NCBI RefSeq assembly: GCF_024733555.1
Contig: NZ_JANIOF010000004.1
Coordinates: 368,680-432,679, forward strand
From: Paenibacillus sp. SC116
GTDB lineage: Bacteria; Bacillota; Bacilli; Paenibacillales; Paenibacillaceae
Direction: 5' to 3'
DNA length: 64,000 bases
Shown: piece by piece, positions 34,220 through 43,259 of the stretch
Numbering within the stretch: the stretch's first letter is position 1
Layout: every line of letters starts with the position of its first letter
Made by a program: the position numbers and the translations under genes
Notes under the pieces: generated by a model
The model's database searches: none
The model's input: only the letters and a program-made list of their open reading frames with translations
What the model was told of the DNA's origin: nothing

Positions 34220-35170
34220 ATGATCGTCGTAAATTTTGTTTTGATGTGTATCGTATTTGGTACGACTTTTTTGGCAATCAAGGTAGGTGTGGATGCTGGT
34301 GCCCCTCCTTTCTTTTCAGCGGGTAGTCGATTTGTAATGGCAGGCTTCTTGATCCTTATGTGGATGGCTTGGAAAAAGAAAGTGAGCTTTACGCTGCTGC
34401 TACGTAAAGAAATGTGGTTGATTGGACTAGGACTCACGTTTGGCACCTTTTCCTTGCTGTATTGGGCAGAGCAGTATGTGAGTTCAGGTACTGCCGCTAT
34501 TCTTTCCGCAACAGCTCCAATCGTCATGATATTGCTGCAGACGGTGATGTATCGAGATCGTGTGGAGAGCAGAAAAATAGTCGGCAGCTTTATCAGTTTG
34601 GCAGGGGTAGTTGTGCTAGTCCTTCCACAACTATCGCTAGGAACAGACAGTGTGTGGCTGCTGGGATGTATCGCTATTTTAGTTGGACAGCTATTTTATG
34701 CAGGTGGTGCTTTGTACTCTAAAAAAGTGATAAGCCGTTTTTCTGATACATCACCAATTGCACAAAATGCGGCACAAATGCTATGTGGTGGAATACTGCT
34801 GCTCCTATTGTCCGTGTTTAGCGAACGTATTCATCTGGAATCACTGCTATCTTTAGAAGTGATTGGTTCTCAGATCTATTTAATCGTCATTGGGTCTATG
34901 GTGGGGCATACGATCTTTTATTGGCTTGTCGCACATACGAATCCGCTGTTTCCTTCCATGTGGCTGTACATTTCACCATTTATTGCAGTTGGAATCGGTA
35001 GCCTTCTCTATAACGAGGTATTATCCATTTATACGATAGTAGGAGCTGTGGCAACGATTGTTGGGATTGTATTTGTGAATACGGAGTTGCTTGGCGGACG
35101 TAAGAAAAAGGCATTTCTAGCTAAGGGGATATCATCAGAAAGAGCTGCTCATGGACAATCCAAAGGATAA
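34220..35170 (+). CDS. EamA/DMT-family transporter, likely MocR target
   Basis: The 316-residue protein has about ten membrane helices in two EamA repeats (FVLMCIVFGTTFLAIKVG at the start, and LLGCIAILVGQLFYAGGALY in the second half) and a basic C-terminal tail. Such carriers usually export or import amino acids or other metabolites. AAGGAGG lies 7 bases before the ATG at 34220. The divergent PLP-dependent regulator suggests an amino acid, vitamin B6-type or amine substrate, which is inference. Confidence 0.87.
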   Translation: MIVVNFVLMCIVFGTTFLAIKVGVDAGAPPFFSAGSRFVMAGFLILMWMAWKKKVSFTLLLRKEMWLIGLGLTFGTFSLLYWAEQYVSSGTAAILSATAPIVMILLQTVMYRDRVESRKIVGSFISLAGVVVLVLPQLSLGTDSVWLLGCIAILVGQLFYAGGALYSKKVISRFSDTSPIAQNAAQMLCGGILLLLLSVFSERIHLESLLSLEVIGSQIYLIVIGSMVGHTIFYWLVAHTNPLFPSMWLYISPFIAVGIGSLLYNEVLSIYTIVGAVATIVGIVFVNTELLGGRKKKAFLAKGISSERAAHGQSKG

Positions 35171-35230
35171 CGGATCGTAATCGTAAGAGGGATGAGAAAG
35201 ATTGTAAACCCAGTTGAAGGAGGAATACGC

Positions 35231-35665
35231 TTGAGCAAGCAGCTAATTGTACATAATGAAGTCGTTATCGATGCACCAGCTTCAGCAGTCTGGGAGGTGT
35301 TGGTGAATCCGCAATATATCAAACAATGGGATGATTTGCCCGAGGGCTATGGAAGCGATCATCTTGCACTGGGAGGCGTCATTGATTGGGCTGGATACTC
35401 CAGATTAACGGTCGTGGAATTTGAACCACAACAACGTCTACGGCTTGCCCTTTACGTACCGAAGTGGCCGCATCCTGCTGAACATTATAATATCGGCTAT
35501 ACGTTCACCCTTTTACAGCAAGGTGATCACATATTGCTTACTGTAGAGATTGGGGATTTTGCTGCCATTCCAAATGGGGATTCCTATTACGAAGAATCGG
35601 TGAAATTTGGCAATAAAGCCGTGCAAATAATAAAACAATTAGCAGAACAAATACCACATAGATGA
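35231..35665 (+). CDS. SRPBCC/AHSA1-domain protein
   Basis: The 144-residue protein has the START-like fold signature VVIDAPASAVWEVLVNPQYIKQWDD, followed by alternating strands and a long C-terminal helix. Such proteins bind hydrophobic ligands or act like Aha1. The TTG at 35231 follows AAGGAGG by 7 bases. It lies 60 bp after the transporter in the same direction and might share its transcript. Confidence 0.82.
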   Translation: MSKQLIVHNEVVIDAPASAVWEVLVNPQYIKQWDDLPEGYGSDHLALGGVIDWAGYSRLTVVEFEPQQRLRLALYVPKWPHPAEHYNIGYTFTLLQQGDHILLTVEIGDFAAIPNGDSYYEESVKFGNKAVQIIKQLAEQIPHR

Positions 35666-35748
35666 GTATAAGCATGAAGGGCATTTGATTTCATAAGGTC
35701 AAGTGTCCTTATTTTTTTGAAACGATTAGTAAAGTAGGGAGGTCTGCA

Positions 35749-36255
35749 ATGAAGTACTTTCCATACGATCAGTATATCGCTCAACATACAGAGACAACGA
35801 GTGATGAAGAACTCGAACAAATTGAACAGAGATGGCAGCAGAATGGAAAACAGTACAGTGAGATCTATCAATCGCTGGCTGAAAGGCTGCCTGAGGAGGT
35901 ATACCGTCATTTTAGTAAATTAGGATTTCATGGTTACCGCCTATTAAAAGTGGATGTCGAACATGAAAGTCTCCTCCGTTCGAATGCCCATTTTACGTTG
36001 TCGCGTAATGGTGATAATATCGAAAATAGCCCGCAATGGATGTTAAGCTGCGATAACATTTCCTTCTTTCAATTTGAACATCATAACTATGACAATCCAA
36101 GACCGATTATGCATCCTGAGAAAGATAATTGGTTGTTTGAAGAGTTTACCCCAGTTGATGAATCTACGATATCATTGGAAGTTTTATTTGAATCTGGCGG
36201 CAACATCCGCATCCATTTTCCCGATAGATCAATACGAATAGAACGCATCAAGTAA
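35749..36255 (+). CDS. Cytoplasmic protein of unknown function
   Basis: The 168-residue acidic protein starts MKYFPYDQYIAQHTE, has a coiled N-terminal helix (SDEELEQIEQRWQQN), and later beta-rich sequence with FFQFEHHNYDN. No signal peptide or membrane segment is present. GGGAGG precedes the ATG at a good distance. The family is not identified with certainty. Confidence 0.7.
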   Translation: MKYFPYDQYIAQHTETTSDEELEQIEQRWQQNGKQYSEIYQSLAERLPEEVYRHFSKLGFHGYRLLKVDVEHESLLRSNAHFTLSRNGDNIENSPQWMLSCDNISFFQFEHHNYDNPRPIMHPEKDNWLFEEFTPVDESTISLEVLFESGGNIRIHFPDRSIRIERIK

Positions 36256-36364
36256 ATGTAATCGGCTCTATAATCATGAATACATACGAAAAAAGGGTTA
36301 GGGAAGCTTCCGTTTGTAGGGGTTTCTCTATTTTTTAGTACGAACATGAAAGGAAGTGCGAGCT

Positions 36365-36700
36365 ATGGCATTATTAGGTATAGTCATCGCTATCGGTATC
36401 AGCTTTATTTCTGTTTATATTGCAGGTCCAATTGGCGGTGTAGTGGTTCCAGCTATTATGTTTGGTCTCGTATTCAGCACGTATTTGAGAACGAAGGAAA
36501 TCCAAGAGGATTTGAAAATGATCAAAGCCCATTTTGGCCTCGTGAATGAAGCGGAAAAGGCAGAGATTCAAATGCAGCAGCAGCTAAGAAATTTGTATGA
36601 AAATGAGATAGATAATAAGAAGTACAGCCCAGAAATGGAAAGAGTCAATCGTGAAATCGAGCTGGAATTAGAGAAATATCATGAGGATCGCAAGGATTAG
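36365..36700 (+). CDS. Small membrane protein with coiled-coil tail
   Basis: The 111-residue protein starts MALLGIVIAIGISFISV. Two hydrophobic segments (residues 2-19 and 22-40) are followed by a highly charged helical tail of about 65 residues (EKAEIQMQQQLRNLYENE). AAAGGAAG lies 8 bases before the ATG. The function is unknown. Confidence 0.68.
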   Translation: MALLGIVIAIGISFISVYIAGPIGGVVVPAIMFGLVFSTYLRTKEIQEDLKMIKAHFGLVNEAEKAEIQMQQQLRNLYENEIDNKKYSPEMERVNREIELELEKYHEDRKD

Positions 36701-36716
36701 AAAGATAGAGGTAAGA

Positions 36717-36749
36717 ATGCGGAAGTGCATCAACGCTTCTGCTTTTTTA
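36717..36749 (+). terminator. Terminator of the small membrane protein gene
   Basis: GCGGAAG and CTTCTGC pair with one mismatch around a short loop, followed by six T. Confidence 0.75.
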
Positions 36750-36870
36750 TTTTAAAAAATGGAAGGGAGGACTAATTTTACAACCCAAATTCATTCAAAT
36801 ATGGTACAGTGTAGATAACAGCAAGAGAATACATGACGTACGCCAAATCTCGCAGAGGAGCGATTCGTTC

Positions 36871-38622
36871 ATGGAAAGAGTAGTAACAAAAGAAACGATA
36901 AGGGATCTAAAAGGGATTAAGATTGTATCAATAGGATTAGCCATTTTTGTACTCATTTTAGCCACCTTAATCATCGACCAACCCCCTCAACCCAAAGCAA
37001 GTACAGCCCCTGTTAAGGAATTCTCAGCAGAAAGAGCCATGCAGCATTTACAGCAAATTGCAAAAGATATTCACCACAGCGGCTCAACGCAAATCGAAGA
37101 CGTCCGACAATATTTAATGGCAGAGTTAACGAAATTAGGAGTCCAGCCATACACGCAGCAAGAAATAGGGAGAACCTATGACAATCAAACGGTAGATTTA
37201 CATAATATTATTGGTGTACTAAAAGGTAAGAGCAGTGGTGGTAAAGTTCTTGTGTTAATGAGTCATTATGATTCAGTAGATATGGGACCAGGAGCTAATG
37301 ATGCAGGTACAGGCGTAGCTGCTTTGTTAGAAGCAGTGAGAGCGCTTACGAGTAGTGAACCACTCCAAAATGATATATGGATCGTACTTACAGATGGAGA
37401 GGAGATGGGGCTGCAAGGAGCGAATGGCTTTTGGAAACGAGCAGAACATTTAGAAAAGATTGGCCTCGTCGTAAACTTTGAGGCTCGTGGTTCAAAAGGC
37501 GCGTCGTTAATGTTTCAGACAAGTGAAGACAACGGAGTGCTAATCGAACATTTCGCACAAGCAGCGCCAGAGCCTGTTGCTAACTCCTTCATGGGTGATC
37601 TTTATCGACTGCTCCCCAATCAAACGGATTTAACAGTATCCCTTCGTGCAGGAATTCCAGGAATCAACTTCGCTTATGTCGATGGATGGACCGCTTATCA
37701 TACACCAGAAGATAATTTGGACAATGTTGATCTATCCACATTGCAGCATCATGGCGAAAATGCATTAGCGATGGCCCGACAATTTGGAAATAGCAATCTT
37801 GAAAATATGCGTACTTCAGATCATGTATACTTCAGTTTGTTTGGCCAACTTATTCACTATCCTTCCTCGCTAGTTGTTCCGATAACCGTTATTTTATGGC
37901 TCGCATTCGTAGCTTTGTTGTTTGTTGCATCCAGACAGCAGCATATTAGATTGCGAGGGATGAATACCAGCTTGCTTGCCATCATTGGCAGTGCTCTCCT
38001 GTCACTTGCGCTATCCTTTGTACTGTATCAACTTGTGTATATGCTTTGGGCTAACAAGGTCACGTTGTTCAACGGCGCGACATATGATGCTTATTTATAT
38101 CACATTAGCTTCTTATTATTAACCCTCCTCGTTCATGGCTTCTTAATGAAAAAGTTACATGATCGTATCAATGAGCTGGAAATGATGCTGACCGGCATGT
38201 TGTTCTTTCTCCTCTTGCTTACTGCATCCGTCATCTGGCTCCCAGGGGCAAGTTATTTATGGATGTTCCCACTCTTGATTCATTCCATCGTTATTGGCTT
38301 CTCATTGTATAAAAAGGATACGAAAATATTGAGCGGAGCTCCTGCCATGCTTGTAACGGCATTCGTCCCCGTGATATTGTTTACAACGTTGTTTCACTTA
38401 TTGTTTATAGCAATGCCACCTTTCAAGACCATTGTGGTCACCATCATGTTGACGATAATAACAGCTCTGCTGAGTCCTATTTTTAGGTTGCTGTCATTCC
38501 ATTATCGTTGGTTTGTCACCGTTATTGCTGTAAGTATCGTTTGTCTGCTTGCATGGGGATGGATTCATGCTGTACCAAGTGAAGAACGGCCGGTGTTTGA
38601 GCATTTATATGAACGTTATTAG
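36871..38622 (+). CDS. M28-family metallopeptidase with C-terminal multi-pass membrane domain
   Basis: The 583-residue protein has one N-terminal membrane helix (about 19-37) and an M28 peptidase domain. Its zinc ligands are visible as SHYDSVDMGPGANDAGTG, LTDGEEMGL, EARGSKG and YHTPEDNLDNVD. After residue 330 there are about seven membrane helices. This layout resembles the Pff1/ERMP1-like M28 proteins. It probably acts as an aminopeptidase on the outer membrane face. GAGGAG precedes the ATG and a terminator follows. Confidence 0.9.
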   Translation: MERVVTKETIRDLKGIKIVSIGLAIFVLILATLIIDQPPQPKASTAPVKEFSAERAMQHLQQIAKDIHHSGSTQIEDVRQYLMAELTKLGVQPYTQQEIGRTYDNQTVDLHNIIGVLKGKSSGGKVLVLMSHYDSVDMGPGANDAGTGVAALLEAVRALTSSEPLQNDIWIVLTDGEEMGLQGANGFWKRAEHLEKIGLVVNFEARGSKGASLMFQTSEDNGVLIEHFAQAAPEPVANSFMGDLYRLLPNQTDLTVSLRAGIPGINFAYVDGWTAYHTPEDNLDNVDLSTLQHHGENALAMARQFGNSNLENMRTSDHVYFSLFGQLIHYPSSLVVPITVILWLAFVALLFVASRQQHIRLRGMNTSLLAIIGSALLSLALSFVLYQLVYMLWANKVTLFNGATYDAYLYHISFLLLTLLVHGFLMKKLHDRINELEMMLTGMLFFLLLLTASVIWLPGASYLWMFPLLIHSIVIGFSLYKKDTKILSGAPAMLVTAFVPVILFTTLFHLLFIAMPPFKTIVVTIMLTIITALLSPIFRLLSFHYRWFVTVIAVSIVCLLAWGWIHAVPSEERPVFEHLYERY

Positions 38623-38688
38623 TAGAATCTAACTGGAAAAGATGGATAGCTCACAATAGCAAACGGAGTGCAAAGATTTGAACATATC

Positions 38689-38721
38689 AGAGACAATAGA
38701 TATATCTGTTGTCTCTTTTTT
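38689..38721 (+). terminator. Terminator of the M28 peptidase gene
   Basis: AGAGACAA pairs with TTGTCTCT, with an inner GATATATC, followed by six T. Confidence 0.88.
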
Positions 38722-38813
38722 GTATTTTATTTTGATAATAGAGGAAATGAATGAAAGGTTTGTCGAACTGATAGGAATGACAGATGGGAGTTACGGCTGT
38801 CGAATGCAATGAG

Positions 38814-38836
38814 CGATACGTTACCTGCAATTCGTG
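38814..38836. repeat. Degenerate cassette-boundary repeat arm (first copy)
   Basis: CGATACGTTACCTGCAATTC resembles the reverse complement of the arms described for 40192-41838 (CGATAACGTT, then ATTC). It marks the left end of the accessory array. Confidence 0.35.
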
Positions 38837-38872
38837 CTTGAGCTTAAGATCATTGATTAGAGGAGACTGATT

Positions 38873-39169
38873 ATGATTCTTGAAGTTGCAATTTTACCTA
38901 TCAAGCCTAATTTGAATAATGAATTTGAAAGTGCATTTAAAGATGCATCTAAGATTATTAAAAGGATGAAGGGCTATATCAGTCATGAGTTACAGAAGTG
39001 TATGGAAGAAGATAATAAATATATATTGCTAGTTAAATGGGAAAAACTCGAAGATCACACGATAGGATTCCGAGAATCAGCAGAATATCAGGATTGGAAG
39101 TCTAAATTACATCATTTTTATAATCCTTTTCCGGTGGTTGAGCACTATACCAACATTGAATTAGTCTAA
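38873..39169 (+). CDS. Antibiotic biosynthesis monooxygenase (ABM) domain protein
   Basis: The 98-residue protein has the dimeric alpha-beta barrel pattern: a first strand MILEVAILPIKP, a helix with FESAFKDASKIIKRMKGYISHE, a strand YILLVKWEKLEDH, and FRESAEYQDWKSKLHHFY. ABM domains include haem- or quinol-degrading and polyketide-oxidising enzymes as well as proteins of unknown role. GAGGAG precedes the ATG. It is the first gene of the AT-rich array. Confidence 0.8.
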   Translation: MILEVAILPIKPNLNNEFESAFKDASKIIKRMKGYISHELQKCMEEDNKYILLVKWEKLEDHTIGFRESAEYQDWKSKLHHFYNPFPVVEHYTNIELV

Positions 39170-39365
39170 TGTGAAACCAATCAAAGTGTGATAGAGGATT
39201 TTGGAAGAGACGTATTTATATTCGCTTATGTAACTGCATCATATAATATCGTATCAACGCTACTCATCTTAGCTATATTGCTTTCATCCATTTGAGTAAC
39301 TCTAATGATTCATGTTTTGTGAATTGTTTAGCACATAAAAATCATTTCAAGACAGGTGAAATGCT

Positions 39366-40043
39366 ATGACAATCAAAGCCATAATATTTGATCTTGATGA
39401 AACACTTACTGATAGAAAAGCAGCAATTGAAGATTATATAAATAGTTTGATTTTCAGATACTTTCCAGATTCTGATAAGGATATGAAATTAAGAATAATT
39501 GATCGATTTAGAGAAGCAGATAATAATGGATATCGAGATAAGAGCGAAGTATACCGAATGTTAGTTCAAAATCTTGATTGGGTAAACCCACCATCAGAAG
39601 ATGAGTATTTAGATTTCTTTAGAGAAGAACTTCCTCGTTGTATCAAGCCAATGAATAATTTACATAGTGTTCTGAACTATTTTAAATCTAAAGGACTTCT
39701 TATTGGAATAATTACGAATGGAACAGTTACAGTTCAGAATAATAAGATAACCAATTTAGGAATCAGGGAATTTTTTGATACAATCATCATTTCTGAAGAA
39801 GTAGGGATTAAGAAACCTCATCAAGAGATTTTCAATATAGCTCTTAATAGATTAAACATAGCTTCATCAGACGCATGGTACATAGGAGATAATCCTGATA
39901 ATGATATTATTGGGGCAACAGTAAGTGGGATCAGATCGATTTGGATTACTAGAGACGGTGAATGGAATGAAATGTACGAACATAAGCCATTTAAGACTAT
40001 AAATAAACTAGAAGATCTAATAAATATATATGAGAATTTATGA
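39366..40043 (+). CDS. HAD-superfamily hydrolase (YjjG/Gph-like)
   Basis: The 225-residue protein has the HAD motifs in order: FDLDETLTD with the nucleophile aspartate, IITNGT (motif II), the motif III lysine in EEVGIKKPH, and YIGDNPDNDIIGA (motif IV). An alpha-helical cap lies between motifs I and II. It is probably a small-molecule phosphatase, perhaps of nucleotides. AGGTGA precedes the ATG. Confidence 0.9.
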   Translation: MTIKAIIFDLDETLTDRKAAIEDYINSLIFRYFPDSDKDMKLRIIDRFREADNNGYRDKSEVYRMLVQNLDWVNPPSEDEYLDFFREELPRCIKPMNNLHSVLNYFKSKGLLIGIITNGTVTVQNNKITNLGIREFFDTIIISEEVGIKKPHQEIFNIALNRLNIASSDAWYIGDNPDNDIIGATVSGIRSIWITRDGEWNEMYEHKPFKTINKLEDLINIYENL

Positions 40044-40191
40044 GTAACTCGAAGAAGGGATCCCCATCTTATAACATCATATTTGCTTAAGGACTACCGC
40101 CCCTTGGTCTGCCCGAAGCAAATCCAGTCAGACAACCCTGCACTGGTTAACCGCATCGCGGTCGGGGCTAAGCCCCTAAATCCAGTGAGGG

Positions 40192-40216
40192 TTCGTGAAT
40201 AGAACAACGTTATCGG
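40192..40216 (+). repeat. Cassette-boundary repeat, right arm
   Basis: TTCGTGAATAGAACAACGTT followed by ATCGG. A possible left arm (TATAACATCATATTTGC) lies at about 40070, which would give a site of roughly 148 bp. Confidence 0.6.
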
Positions 40217-40450
40217 AAATTACCGAAATCAAATAAGCAGGTGAATGCAAAGATGTACCAGATACGCTTATATCAAACAGATCGGCCATATGGTTGTTTT
40301 CTAATTTTTCCAGATATCCTTTAGAAATAAATGGTGAATTGCAGCAAACATCTGAGCATTATTTCAAGGAATGAAATTTGAAGGAACAGAAGATGAAGAA
40401 ATTCGAATTCTGTAAGAGATCAGATTATGCGAACGGCTTTAATAGCAAAA

Positions 40451-40570
40451 GGCTATCGCCCTTCGATTGTTTAGATGTATAATCATGGAAGATATTCTGA
40501 CAACAAATGCCCGAGCCTAAGATAAGAACTATCTAAGGCTCGGGCGTTTCGTAAATATAGAACGTTAGCT
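40451..40570 (+). repeat. Hairpin repeat element with right arm, copy 1
   Basis: A 96-bp unit (40451-40546), nearly identical to 41718-41813, holds GATGTATAATCATGGAAGA and a 16-bp stem (40509-40545, GCCCGAGCCTAAGATA and its partner around AGAAC). The arm TTTCGTAAATATAGAACGTT follows. Confidence 0.75.
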
Positions 40571-40667
40571 GTGATTCATGCACTAAAAGGGAGTGATTCT
40601 GATCTCCATAACGGTAATAGGAATTTGAAAATATAAAAAGAAAAAATTCTTGTAGTTTAGTCAAGAC

Positions 40668-40692
40668 GTCGTGAATACAGGAACGTTAGCCG
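40668..40692 (+). repeat. Cassette-boundary repeat, right arm
   Basis: GTCGTGAATACAGGAACGTT then AGCCG. It stands about 64 bases before the start of the next gene. Confidence 0.65.
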
Positions 40693-40755
40693 AGATCATT
40701 GAGAGAGTAGTGAACGGTATATGGAGCTTATTTATAGGTTTGGCAGGTGTATTTT

Positions 40756-41565
40756 ATGAGAAGAAAAATATTATCTTATGGATTAAGTATCATTTTTATC
40801 ACACTGATATCATTGTTCGTAAGTGAACAAATACAAATACTAAATTATAAAAGTGTTGAACTAATTGCTACCGATGTATCTGAAAGTGATTTTTTATCTA
40901 GGGAATATTTCGAAGAATTAAATTCTCTATACAAACGAATTAAAATGAAAAATGATAAATGGTATGTTTTTGATGGATCTAGTCATATAGCAGCGACAGC
41001 AGTAATTACAAGAATGATTAGTGATTTAGAAAACGCCCCAGATACATTAATTAATCATGAGAATTTCCATCAATACTTTATTGTATTTGATAAAAATATT
41101 AGAAAACTAGACTCCATTACTGAACAATTTCATTATTTTAGAAATGTATTAAATTCTTATGGTGATGCACCTGAAAAACTAGATGAAATGATTAAATTAG
41201 CAGCTGGAGGTAAATGGGGATTATTTAGTTCAAAATACCATATGTATAACTACAAAGGGATGGATGGGGCATTTAATGTTAAATTCATTTCGGAAGATGG
41301 AAGATTCGAAGCGGTTTATAATACGGGAACTGGGGAGTTAGTTAGCGATCCCGTTAATATGGGGACTTATAACTTTGCACCTGGTTCAATAAATCCAATT
41401 AAATATCTTATGCATAATAAATATGATAAAATTCCATGGAAAAAGTGGGGGAATACAAGAGAAGTCGCATATCACGACATAATTAATTTTCAATCAGGGT
41501 ATGGATCTCTTAGAGCTAAAAGTAATTTCAAAAAAGTTGAAGAGAAAATAGCGTTGATCCCTTAA
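40756..41565 (+). CDS. Membrane-anchored or secreted protein of unknown function
   Basis: The 269-residue AT-rich gene encodes one N-terminal hydrophobic segment (residues 7-22) and a mixed alpha-beta domain outside the membrane. It includes WYVFDGSSHIAATA and an asparagine- and tyrosine-rich second half with GKWGLFSSKYHMYNY. The ATG at 40756 follows GGCAGGTG. A polymorphic-toxin-like or DUF family is possible but was not recognised. Confidence 0.68.
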   Translation: MRRKILSYGLSIIFITLISLFVSEQIQILNYKSVELIATDVSESDFLSREYFEELNSLYKRIKMKNDKWYVFDGSSHIAATAVITRMISDLENAPDTLINHENFHQYFIVFDKNIRKLDSITEQFHYFRNVLNSYGDAPEKLDEMIKLAAGGKWGLFSSKYHMYNYKGMDGAFNVKFISEDGRFEAVYNTGTGELVSDPVNMGTYNFAPGSINPIKYLMHNKYDKIPWKKWGNTREVAYHDIINFQSGYGSLRAKSNFKKVEEKIALIP

Positions 41566-41581
41566 GCCATCGGCTTTGACG

Positions 41582-41698
41582 ACTTTTGGTCCACGAGAAG
41601 TGATTAGCAGGGGAGAAGTATCTGCGGACATATCCGACTCCGTCAGAAATCTTGAATACGGCGAAATCAGTCAAGAGTATAGTAAAAAACGAATTTAA
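41582..41698 (+). pseudogene. Remnant of a gene, DUF1877/YfbM-like C-terminus
   Basis: Thirty-eight codons without a start read TFGPREVISRGEVSADISDS and end EYSKKRI before a TAA. The pattern of a loop, 'E(V)IS', and two helices resembles the end of DUF1877 proteins. It lies directly after the previous gene and before a repeat, as expected of a deleted cassette. Confidence 0.35.
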
Positions 41699-41717
41699 AG
41701 ACGTGGAGACATTGAGG

Positions 41718-41838
41718 GGCTATCGCCCTTCGGTTGTTTAGATGTATAATCATGGAAGAGTATCTGACAACAAACGCCCTTGCCTAAGATAAGAGCTATC
41801 TAAGGCTGGGGCGTTTCGTGAATACAAGAACGTTATTG
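41718..41838 (+). repeat. Hairpin repeat element with right arm, copy 2
   Basis: The 96-bp unit 41718-41813 matches copy 1. Its hairpin (41776-41812) has GCCCTTGCC in place of GCCCGAGCC. The arm TTTCGTGAATACAAGAACGT follows, ending GTTATTG at 41838, 22 bases before the next gene. Confidence 0.78.
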
Positions 41839-41860
41839 AATAAAGAAGGTGATTCAAAAT

Positions 41861-42724
41861 ATGAAAAGAACGATTGAAGTATATAAAAACGATGAATTAC
41901 CAATTGAATACTCAATTATTAATAAAGGTGGAAATCCCATTCTAGTAATGCACGGAGGGCATTCAAATTGTAATGAAGAATTTGGATATGCAGAGTTAGA
42001 ACAACAAGGATATTCGATACTTACACCTTCTAGACCAGGATACGGTAAAACATCTCCTAATAATGGATTAAACCTATCGACGGCATGCAAGTCATACATA
42101 GAGCTCTTAAATCATCTTAAGTTAGACAAGGTTCATGTAATTGGAATTTCTGCAGGTGGACCTAGTGCGATTTATTTCACTTCTAAATACCAAGCGCGTG
42201 TAAAAAGTCTTACGTTACAATCTGCTGTTTCTAAAGAATGGCTTACACCTAAAGATAAAGAATATAAAGCAGCCAAAATACTTTTCCGCCCTTTACTGGA
42301 GAAATACACATGGAAGTTACTTAGTTCTATGGTTAATATATTTCCAAAAATTATCTTTAAGCAGATGGCTCCTTCTTTTAGTAAATTGCCATATGCTAAA
42401 TTTAAAAGCCTTATTAGAGATGAGGATATCAATAAATTTAAGAAAATGATAGAACGCCAACGCTCAGGACAGGGCTTTTTTATAGATTTATCACAGACAG
42501 GAAATATTACTCTTTCAGATTTGCAATCAGTTAAGTGCCCGACTCTTATTCTGCATAGCCAAAATGATGGGGCTGTTTCAATCGAGCATGCGTATAATGC
42601 CCATAATCATATTTCAGATTCTAAGTTATGTATCCTTAACACATGGGGGCACCTAATATGGCTTGGGCAAGGAGTAGAGGAAATGAATATAGAGCTACTC
42701 GGTTTTCTACATACTAATAATTAA
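41861..42724 (+). CDS. Alpha/beta hydrolase
   Basis: The 287-residue protein has the alpha/beta-hydrolase pattern: an HGGHSN oxyanion segment, the nucleophile elbow GISAGGPSA, an acidic residue in LHSQNDGAVSIEHA and the catalytic histidine in TWGHLIWLG. A helical cap lies between. It is likely an esterase, haloperoxidase or lactonase-like enzyme. AAGGTGATT lies just before the ATG, and the repeat arm ends only 22 bases upstream. Confidence 0.9.
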   Translation: MKRTIEVYKNDELPIEYSIINKGGNPILVMHGGHSNCNEEFGYAELEQQGYSILTPSRPGYGKTSPNNGLNLSTACKSYIELLNHLKLDKVHVIGISAGGPSAIYFTSKYQARVKSLTLQSAVSKEWLTPKDKEYKAAKILFRPLLEKYTWKLLSSMVNIFPKIIFKQMAPSFSKLPYAKFKSLIRDEDINKFKKMIERQRSGQGFFIDLSQTGNITLSDLQSVKCPTLILHSQNDGAVSIEHAYNAHNHISDSKLCILNTWGHLIWLGQGVEEMNIELLGFLHTNN

Positions 42725-42726
42725 TC

Positions 42727-43208
42727 TGGGAGTTATTTAAGAGTATTCAGAATAATTATGAATGCGCAGCATTTTCAAGTGCATTCATTTTGAGACATCT
42801 AGGGAATGAAGCAGACGGTAATGAGCTTTATAAAGATTATCCTCGAAAATTATTTTAGATGGAACTATTAGCCCTAAGGGTATAATAGTATTTTTTAAGA
42901 ATCTAGGCTTGCGTAGCGCGTACCTTTCTGGGAATATTAATACACTTAAAAAGCAATTAACTCAAGGAATACCGGTTATTTTGTTTATTAAGGTTTTTCC
43001 AAATAAGAGGTATTTGTACTTTGTTCCAGCTATGGGCTATGATGAAAAATTTATATATTTAGTGGACTCTTTACATCACACAATTAATTGCAATGAAACT
43101 CTCTACAACCGAAAAATCTTGATTAGTGATTTAGAAGCCGTTTGGAAAACCTGGATACCTTTTTGTAAAAACTCGTACATCGTAATTAACCAAGCCGATT
43201 CAATGTAG
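42727..43208 (+). pseudogene. C39-like cysteine peptidase gene, 5'-truncated and frameshifted
   Basis: Frame 1 reads ELFKSIQNNYECAAFSSAF and continues to DYPRKLF, then a stop near 42859. Shifting frame at about 42850 recovers KIILDGTISPKGIIVFFKN and the remaining 100 codons (GNINTLKKQLTQGIPVILF, then FVPAMGYDEKFIYLVDSL). The first part holds the catalytic cysteine region and the second the histidine-like segment of C39-like peptidases. There is no start or ribosome-binding site, as the frame begins right after the hydrolase stop codon. Confidence 0.7.
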
Positions 43209-43259
43209 CAAAATGATCGAAATGAATATTAAGAAAACTATAAACAAGTAGGTGTAAGT

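Larger units (their letters stand above)
40044..40746. other. Non-genic stretch with repeat arms and decayed coding remnants
   Basis: About 700 bp hold three repeat arms (40192-40216, 40547-40570, 40668-40692), one 96-bp hairpin element and short frames broken by stops, such as the run MKFEGTEDEEIRIL near 40371. A GC-rich segment at 40090-40190 has CACTGG and CCAGTG in inverted order. No intact gene is supported. Confidence 0.6.
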
